This document shows, piece by piece, positions 25,367 to 34,300 of a DNA stretch of 64,000 nucleotides. How positions within the stretch are numbered: the first letter of the stretch is position 1; the number at the start of each line of letters is the position of its first letter. The notes below the pieces were generated by a model. It did no database searches, had not been told where the DNA came from, and was given only the letters and a program-made list of their open reading frames with translations. The stretch is from a bacterium (GTDB lineage Bacteria > Oederibacteriota > CAKKQC01): NCBI GenBank assembly GCA_919901855.1, contig CAKKQC010000007.1:62001-126000 (forward strand), written 5' to 3'. Position numbers and translations under genes: made by a program.

Positions 25367-28300
25367 TCCACGATCAGCCTTCCCTGGTCCCGGAAGGCTC
25401 CGGCCTCGACCGTCCAGAAGAAGACGCCGGGCGCGACCGGCCGGTTCGCCGAGTTCCGTCCGTTCCATTCGGCCGAGCAGTCGGGCGCCGGTACCGCGGA
25501 CCAGACGCGCAGACCGCGCAGCGTGTAGACCGCGACCGTGCTCCCGGGCGGCAGGCCCTGGAACTTGACCGTGCCCCGGACGGCCCGGCGCGGGTTGTAC
25601 GGATTGGGGTAGACCCGGAACGGTACGCCGCAGTACGAGGGCGGCGGGGGAACGTACGGGTCTAGGATGGCGACCGAGACGATGTTGCTCTCGACCTCGC
25701 GGTATGTCCCATCCACCACGCCATGAAACGCGGCCGTCGTCCAGTTGTCTCCGAGGGGCTTCCCGGTGACGGAGACGGTCAGGGTCACGCTCCCGGCCGC
25801 TCCGGGCGGCAGGTCGGGCAGTGACCAGTCCACCTTCGTGCCGTCGAAGACACACCCCGTGCCGCAGTGGTCGAATACCGCGCCCGCCGGAATCGTGTCC
25901 CAGACCTTGAACGCCATGGCCGTGTCCCGGCAATGGTTGGCGAACTCGATCGTGTAGGTGAGCAGGTCGCCCCGCAGGACGCCGGGCCGGGAGGACCGCT
26001 TCGTCAGCGTGACGCCCGTGTCCCGGACCTCGACGGGTGGCGCCGCGGCGGTGACGACGGGCTGGGGCGTGCCGCAGCCGTTCCGGAACGACGCCGACGC
26101 CGCGTGCGAGAGCGAGAAGACGCTGCAGGTCGGCACGGGCGCCACGGTGAGCAGTACCGTCAAGCGCGCGCCGGGCGCGAGCGGAGGCAGCGTCCAGGAT
26201 GCCACGGAACCGGAGAGCGTGCCTCCCGCCACCCACGTGGACCCGGCCGGCACCGTATCCCAGAGCGCGAGGTTCGCGATCGTGTCGGTTCCCGTGTTCG
26301 TGCAGGTCAGGGCGAAGACGACGGTGCCGGCGGAGGACGCCTGGAAGATGCTGGGCACGATCCCGAGGTCCAGCCGGGCCTGCACGACTCCCACCGTGCA
26401 CGTGTTGCTCCAGGCCGGCGGCTGCGGGATCGCCGCGCTGTTCGCCAGGTCCGCCCGGGCGCCGTGGACCCCGAGCGAGCCGGTCACGGTGACGGTCAGG
26501 AATAACCCCGCACCGGCGCCGGGTGGCAGGTTTGGCAGGATCCAGGTGGTGTGTGTGCCGTCGAACGAGCATCCGGTGCCTCCGCCGCACGACCCGTACA
26601 GCGCCCCCGCGGGCAGGGTGTCGGTGACCGTTACGCTCGTGGCGGTGTCCGTCCCCGTGTTGGTAATCGAGAATCCGTACACGAGGAGGCCGCCGAGGCA
26701 GGCCGGGGCCGGGGCGGGAATCTGCCGGATAGCCAGCCGGGCCTGCGTGATCGCCACCGTGACGGGGTTGCTGATGGCGGAGCCGGGGGCGAGGGCGGTG
26801 TTCGTGAACCAGGCGGAGAACCGGTTCGACGGAGTCGTGGCCGTGATCGTCGCCGTGAACCAGACCTCGACCGTCCGGCCCGGGCCGAGGTCGGCCAGGG
26901 CCCAGCCCACGCGAACACCGTCGAACGCGCCGCCGTCGCAGTGGTCGTACACGACGCCCGCGGGCAGGGTGTCCAGCAGGCTGATCCCGATCGCGGTGTC
27001 GGAGCCGGCGTTGAAGGTCCGGAGCGTGTACGTGACGAGACTGCCGTCGGGGACGGGGGAGCCCGAGACGGTCTTCGTGAGCACGAGGTTCGCCCGGCGA
27101 ACCGCCACGCAGGCCGCCGGACTCGAGCGCGGGCGGGCGTCGAACAGGAGCGTCGCGGAAGCCGCGTTGCACACGGTGTCACCCTCGGCGAGCGTGGCCG
27201 AGGTGCGCACCCGGAAGGCGAGCCAGCCGGAGGCGCCGGGATACGCGCGGTCCACGGTCCAGCGGAGGACGAGGGGAGGCGCCGTGCCGTCCGCCGGCTC
27301 GCCGGCCGTCCAGGGGCCGGCCGTCGACGGCCCGTAGGCGGACGCCGTGAGAGAGGGGGTGCCTGCCGGGTCCGGGTATGCGAGGAACCCGAGGCTGGGG
27401 GCGGCGTACCGGGTGCCGGGCGGCATGGTGTCCGTGATGACGAGGCCGCGCGCGATCCCTCCGGCCGTGTTCGTCCATCGGATCGTGTAGAGGATCTCGC
27501 CGCCAGCGGGCACGCCGTACGCGGGCAGGGCCTCCTTCACCAGCTCGGGCGACCCCGGCGTCACCGCCACCGTGACGGGGTTGCTGATGGCGGAGCCGGG
27601 GGCGAGGGCGGTGTTCGTGAACCAGGCGGAGAACCGGTTCGACGGAGTCGTGGCCGTGATCGTCGCCGTGAACCAGACCTCGACCGTCCGGCCCGGGCCG
27701 AGGTCGGCCAGGGCCCAGCCCACGCGAACACCGTCGAACGCGCCGCCGTCGCAGTGGTCGTACACGACGCCCGCGGGCAGGGTGTCCAGCAGGCTGATCC
27801 CGATCGCGGTGTCGGAGCCGGCGTTGAAGGTCCGGAGCGTGTACGTGACGAGACTGCCGTCGGGAACGGGGGAGCCCGAGACGGTCATCGTGAGCACGAG
27901 GTTCGCCCGGCGGACGAGCGTGCAGGCCTCCGGGCTCGGGCGCGGAGGGGCGTCGAACAGGAGGGTCGCGGACGCGGCGTTGCAGACCGGATCGCCTTCC
28001 GCGAGCGTGGCCGAGGTGCGCACCCGGAACGCGAGCCAGCCGGAGGAGCCGGGATACGCGCGGTCCACGGTCCAGCGGAGGACGAGGGGGGCAGGTGTTC
28101 CGCCCGGCGGCTCGCCCGCCGTCCAGGGGCCGGCCGTCGACGGAGCATAGGCGGACGCTGTGAGCGAGGGGGCGCCCGCCCAGTCCGGATACGCGGCGAA
28201 CGCGAGGCTCGCCGGCGAATACGACGTGCCGGGCGGCAGGGCGTCCGTGATGACGAGACCGCGCACGATCCCTCCGGCCGTGTTGGTCCACCGGATCGTG

Positions 28301-31300
28301 TAGAGGATCTCGCCGCCGGCGGGCACGCCGTCCGCGGGCAGGGCCTCCTTCACCAGCTCGGGTGACCCCGGCGCGATGGCCACCGTGACGGGGTTGCTGG
28401 TCACGGGACCCAGCCATTGGGTCGCGCTGTCAAGGAATCCGGCTGCCCCGCGGTTGATTGCCCCGTCCAGCGCGCCGGTGGCGCTGACCGTGACCGCGAG
28501 CGTGGCGGCTGCTCCCGGCACGAGCTGATCGATGGTGAACACCACCTTCGTCCCGTCGAAGGCGCACGTGGTGCCCCCGGAGCACGCGACGAAGCCGGCT
28601 CCGGGCGGCAGCGTATCCCAGACCACGATGTCGCGCGCGCGGTCCGTACCCCAGTTCGTGATCTGGAGGTAGTAGTCGAGGAGACTCCCGTCCGGAACGA
28701 CTTCCTGGCTCGCGAACTTGGCCAGGGCGATCCGGGGCGTCACGAGGAAGACGCTGACGGGATTGCTCGGCTTGTCCGGTGCGACCTTCCCGGCCTCGTC
28801 CCGGTACCCGAACCGGGCGATGTTGGGTCCGAGCGTAAGGCCAGATCCGTTGGCCGAAACGGTCACGGACACGGTGCCGGACGAGCCGGGCGGAAGATCC
28901 GGCGGCAGTTGCCATGTCACGATGCCCTCGTGCACGGTACACGACAGGCCGCCGCTGCAGGCGACGAAGTCGGCGCCCGGGGGAAGCGTGTCCCAGAGGG
29001 CGACCTGGCTGGCCGTCATCGCCCCCGCGTTCGCGTAATCGATGGTGTAGGCGAAGGGCATGCCCCGGTTCAGGATCCAGCCGCTCGGGGTCTTGGTGAG
29101 CCGGATATCGATCCCGACCGGGTTGACGACCTCGTTGCTGATCGACGTCCGCGAGCCGAGGAACACCGTAGCCGAGGCGCTGTTCGCAATCACCGCGCCT
29201 GGCTCGAACGCGGTGGCCGACACGACCAGCCGGTACCGGATGAAGCCGCTCCGGTCCGGGGCGGCCCGGTCCACGACCCATCTCAACAGGAGCGGCACGT
29301 CGGCCAGGTCGGGCGGCTCCCCGGCGGTCCACGGCCCGTCGATGGACGGACTCCACGCCACTCCGGCGAGCGACGGCGTCCCCAGGTCGTCCGGCCTCGC
29401 CCAGAACTCGAGGCTGGGAGAGCGGTATCGCGTGAGGGCCGGCAGGTTGTCCGTGATCGTGAGGCCGTAGAGGGTGTCCCCGCCCACGGTCCTCCAGGAG
29501 ATGGTGTAGGTCAGCTCGGTGCCGTCCAGGACCGCCCCACTCGGCGAGGAGTCCTTGAAGAGCGACGCCGTGCTCCGGAGCGATCCGATCTCGGTGGTCA
29601 CGTATTGGGTGAAGGAGAAGGACTCGCCGGGACCGATGGTGAGCGGTGCGGTCTTGCCCCAGTAGTAGACCATGGCGCTGTCGGTGCCCGAACCCGTGTT
29701 GACGAAGTCCCAGGCTTCCCCGACGGACGTTCCCCATGACGCGTACCGGAGCTCGTCGGGCTGGGTGGCGGGCCGGGCCACGTCGCACCCGCTCACGCTC
29801 CCGAACACGCTGAAGGTCGGCGAAGAGGGGAAGTCCACCTGCTCGTACCGCGGGAAGTCCGGCGGCGCGAACGTGACGAAGGTGTCGCTGAAAACCCCGT
29901 CGGGATCGCGCGACCTGAACCACGAATCGTCGCTGCTCGCGATCATCCAGTCCCAGAGGTACCGGACGCCGTACTGGCGCGCGGATGCCGTAATGTTGTT
30001 TACCGAGACGGTGTGCCGGACCTTGGAATCCGCCAGGCTGCTGCCCGAGATCGCGACATCCTCGATCACGATGTAGTCCGGCAGGTTGTAGGTGGCCCGG
30101 AACTCCTTCGGCCCGAGCGCGGTCAGGGAGCAGGGGTAATCCGACATCCTGCCGGCCGTGTAACCCGCCTCGACGGTCGGGTAGCCGTCCTCGTTGGTCC
30201 ACACGGTCAGGCCGTCGACGTCGCGCACGCTGAAGTACGAGGTGGACTGGGAGGGATAGATGACGTTCTGGTTCGGGTGGGGATGGTCCTCCCCGGTGCG
30301 GACCGTGAACTGGCCCATCCCCGCGTTGTCGGCGCTCTCTCCGGTACACTCGACGGTCAGGATGCCGTTCGTGAACACGCACGGAATCGCGCACCCGTCG
30401 GAATCCTCGCCGGACACCGGCAATCCCGTCAGCTGGTCGATCCCGGTCGCGGTCGCCGTGAACTGCACGTTCCCGACGCCGGTGACGCTGAAGGTCCACA
30501 GGAAGGTCTGGCTCGCCCCCGGCCCCAGGGCCACGGGACCGGGCGGAACGGGGCCGGCCAGGAGCTGCATGGCCAGCGGGTTGACCGGGATCCAGATGGA
30601 GGGCGACACCCCGGTCAGGGTCCCCGTCCCCGGGTTCTCGGCCGTCAGCGCCGCCAGCACGATGTCGCCCATGGCGGGATTGGGCGGCGTCACGGTGAGG
30701 CTGACGACCACGCAGGCCGAGGTGGGGCGGTACCGGATCACGCGCCAGTTTTCGGCCTGGCCGGCGTCGGAACGGTCCTCGCTGCCCGCCAGGAGAATGT
30801 CGCCGGAGGGGGCGATGGCCACTCCGTATGCCTCGTCGTAGCCTCCCGCCGGACCGTCGTAGCTGACGGACCACAACTCCTCCCCGGTCGAGTCGAACAG
30901 GACCATGCGCCAGTCGTAGTTCGTGCCCAGGTCGGCCCGATACTCGCTCCCGGCGAGGAGGACCCGGCCGTTGACGTCGACGGAGACCGCGTGGGCCGTG
31001 TCGTACCCGTTCCCGGGGTCGTTGTACGACTTCGTCCAGAGCAGGTTGCCCGCGGCGTCGTACGTTCGCACGAGCTGGTCGGAGTCCTGGCCGATGTCCC
31101 ACCGGTATTCGGATCCGGCCACGACGATGCGGCCGGCGGGGTCGATCGCGACGGCGGTGGCCTGGTCCGTGCTGTTGGCCGGGCTGTTGTACGACCGTTC
31201 CCAGAGGAGGGATCCGTCGGGATCGTACCGGCGCACGAGCCAGTTGTTGCCCTGCCCGAGGTCGAGGCGATTCTCGTACCCCGCGACGACGATGTCGCCG

Positions 31301-34300
31301 GCGGAATCCACGGCGACGCCCTCCGCCCGGTCGGAGCCGCTCCCGGGTCCGGTGTATGAACGGCTCCAGAGGAGGGCGCCATCGGGATCGTACTTGAGGA
31401 TCCGCCAGTTGTCTCCCTGGCCGAGGTCCGTGCGGGCTTCGTATCCGGCCACAACGATGTTCCCCGCGGCATCCGCCGCCACTGCGACGGCCTGATCGTC
31501 GCCGTTGCCGGGGCTGTTGTAGGAACGGCTCCAGAGGAGGGCGCCGTCGGAATCGTACTTGCGCACATGCCAGTTGTTGCCCTGGAGGAGGTCCCAGCGT
31601 GCCTCGGCTCCCGCGACGATGATATTGCCTCCGCCATCGATTGCCACGGCGTAGGCGCGGTCGAAGTAGTGGGCGGGAGAGTCGTAGGTCACGGTCCAGA
31701 TCAGGTTGCCCGCGGGCCCGTACTTCCGGATCAGCCAGTTGCCGTCCTGGAAGATGTCGTACCGGCTCTCATGGCCGGCGACGACGGCGTTGCCCGCCCC
31801 GTCCACGGCCACAGCCGCCGCAGCGTCGGCGTAGTTCGCGGGGGAGTCGTAGTCCACGCTCCACACCTCGTTGGGCGGGCACCGCGCGGCGACCAGGGCG
31901 GTCGCGATGTCCAGCCTCACGCTGTGGACCGAGACCGGACGGTGCAGGCACGCATCCTCGCCCGTCACGGTGGCCGTGAACACGACGGATCCCGCCGCAT
32001 CGGCGAGGTAGGTCCAGGTGAACGAGACCGATCCGCCGGGGTCGAGGACCACGGGACCGGCTGGCGTCGGACCGGTGACCAGGCTGGCGGCGCCCCCGGC
32101 CGGATGGCATACGAGCGCGGGGCTGAGGTCGAACAGCGGACCGGTGCCCGGGTTCGAGGCGTCCAGCACGACCGTGACCGGTTGGCCGACCGCCGCGGTC
32201 GAGGGCGACACCGTGAGCGTGGAGGCCAGCTCGCCGGCGGTGCCGGTGACGAGGGTGCCGGACGAGATGGCGGCGAGCAGGCATTCGGTGACCGGATCCG
32301 CCGCCTGCGCCCTGCCGGTCAGCGCCACCGCGCCCTGCCCCGATACGCTCAGGGTCCAGACGAAGACTTGGCGGCTCCCTGCCGCGATCGTGACCGGACC
32401 GGACGGTGAGGGCCCGCTGATCGATTCGACCAGCCCCGCGCCCTGGTCGAGCGTGAGCCAGGGGGTGACGCCCGGAATGTCGACCGCGGCCGTGTCAGTG
32501 ACCGTGAGCGCGACCTCGAACCAGCGCCCCGTGCAGGCGCCGGCCGGGATCGAGAGGCTTCCGGTGAGCCATGCCGAGGCCAGCACCGTGATCGCGGGGG
32601 ATACCCAAGGCCCCGTGTCGAGCGGACTCCCGCTGTTCGCGTCCCGGCCCGCGACGGTCGCGGTGAACTCGACGCTTCCGCCGGCGGTCGCCCGGTAGAC
32701 CCAGGTCAGGCTCGTGCGCTGGCCTCCCTCGAGCCGGGCGACGGGAGGGGGGGAGGAGACGAGTGCGATCCCGCCGCTTCCTCCCGGTGAGAGGGCGGGC
32801 CCACCGACATCCAGCGCGGCGGCCTCCCCCGTGTTGGTGACGGTCGCGACGACGCTGACCAGGTTTCCGCCGCACACGGGGTCGGGCTGGGCCGTCAGCG
32901 GCCCTCCTTCCAGGACGGCGGGACGCTGGACGGTCAGCACGACCGCGGGGTGCGCGGCCGGCATGGCCACGCCCGAGTTGGCGTCCGCAGCGGTGACCGT
33001 GGTCGAGAAGCGGACGGGCCCGGCCAGGGTCGCCGTGAATGTCCACGTGAACACGATCGCGGAACCGCCGGGCAGGCTCAAGGGAGGCACGGGCCACGGT
33101 CCCGCGAGGAGGCCCGCGTTCCCGGTGCCCGCGAGCAGGAGCGGCTCCATGGTGAGCCCGGCCAGGGCGGCCTGTCCGGTGTTGGTGACAGTCAGTGTGA
33201 CCATGAAGGACTGGCCGGTGCTGGCCGGGTTCGGCACCGCCGCCAGCCGGGCATCCATGAGGGCCGGGACCTGGACGAGCGTTCCGGCCGCGTCGCCGTC
33301 GCACGGGTTGGCTCCCGCCGTCGCGTTGAACGCCGCCCGGCCCGTTCCGGTCGCCAGGAAGTGCCACGTAAACGTCTGCGCGCTTCCCGCCGGGACCGGG
33401 AACGGGCCGGCGGGAACGGGCCCCGACACGAGGGTGACCAGCCCCGCGGCGGGCACGACGGCGATGGCGGGAGACGCCGCCGTCGTGCCGCTGCCGGTGT
33501 TCGTCACCGTAAGCGTGACGTCGAAGGACTGCCCGGAGGAGACCGTGTCCGGCGCGGCCGCGTGCGTGTCGAAGGGAACCGGATCGTCCACGAGGTTCGC
33601 CGCGGGGTCGGACGGGAACGCACGGCTCTCGCCCGTAAACGTGGCCGAGGCCCGGTTCGTGACGAGCGATCCCTGGGCGAGGGCGGAGGACACCGCGATC
33701 CGGTAGCCGATCGATCCCGACCGGCCCGGCGCGACCCGGTCCACGACCCAGCGCAGGACCAGGGGCGCCGCCGTGCCGGGGGCCGGGAGGCCGGGCGTCC
33801 ACGGGCCGGCCGCCGAGGAGGCCCATGCCGATGACGTGAGAGCCGGCGTCCCGAGCGCGTCGGCCTGCGCGAAGAGACCGGGCTGGCCGGACGAGAACGC
33901 GGTGCCGTTCGGCAGGGTATCGGTGATGGTGAGCGCGAACGCGTTGGTCCACCCCCCCTTGGTCCACGAGATCGCGTAATCGACCGTCCGGCCCGCGCAG
34001 ACATATCCGGCGGGGTTCGCCTGCTTGCGCACGACCAGCCGCGGCACGCCCGTGACCGTGGCCGTCGTCGAGACGTCCGCAAACCGGGGATCGTCCACGC
34101 GGGCGACGACCAGGTGGCGTCCCGGAGTCGCCGACAGGACGAGTGACGTCGTGAACCGGGGCGGGGTGCCCGCCGTGGTCCCCGTGGCCGGCACGATCGC
34201 GGCTCCCGGCGGGGAGGACACCAGCGTGGCGCGCACGGGGACACCCCGGATGGCGGCTCCGGTTCCGTCCCGGGCGACGATCTCGAGGGCCGTGATGAGG

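Noticed and set aside
26752-28370. Repeats in 25-29 kb as a CRISPR array or mobile element
   Set aside because: The repeats are in-frame protein modules of 271 codons inside one long gene, without spacers or terminal repeats.
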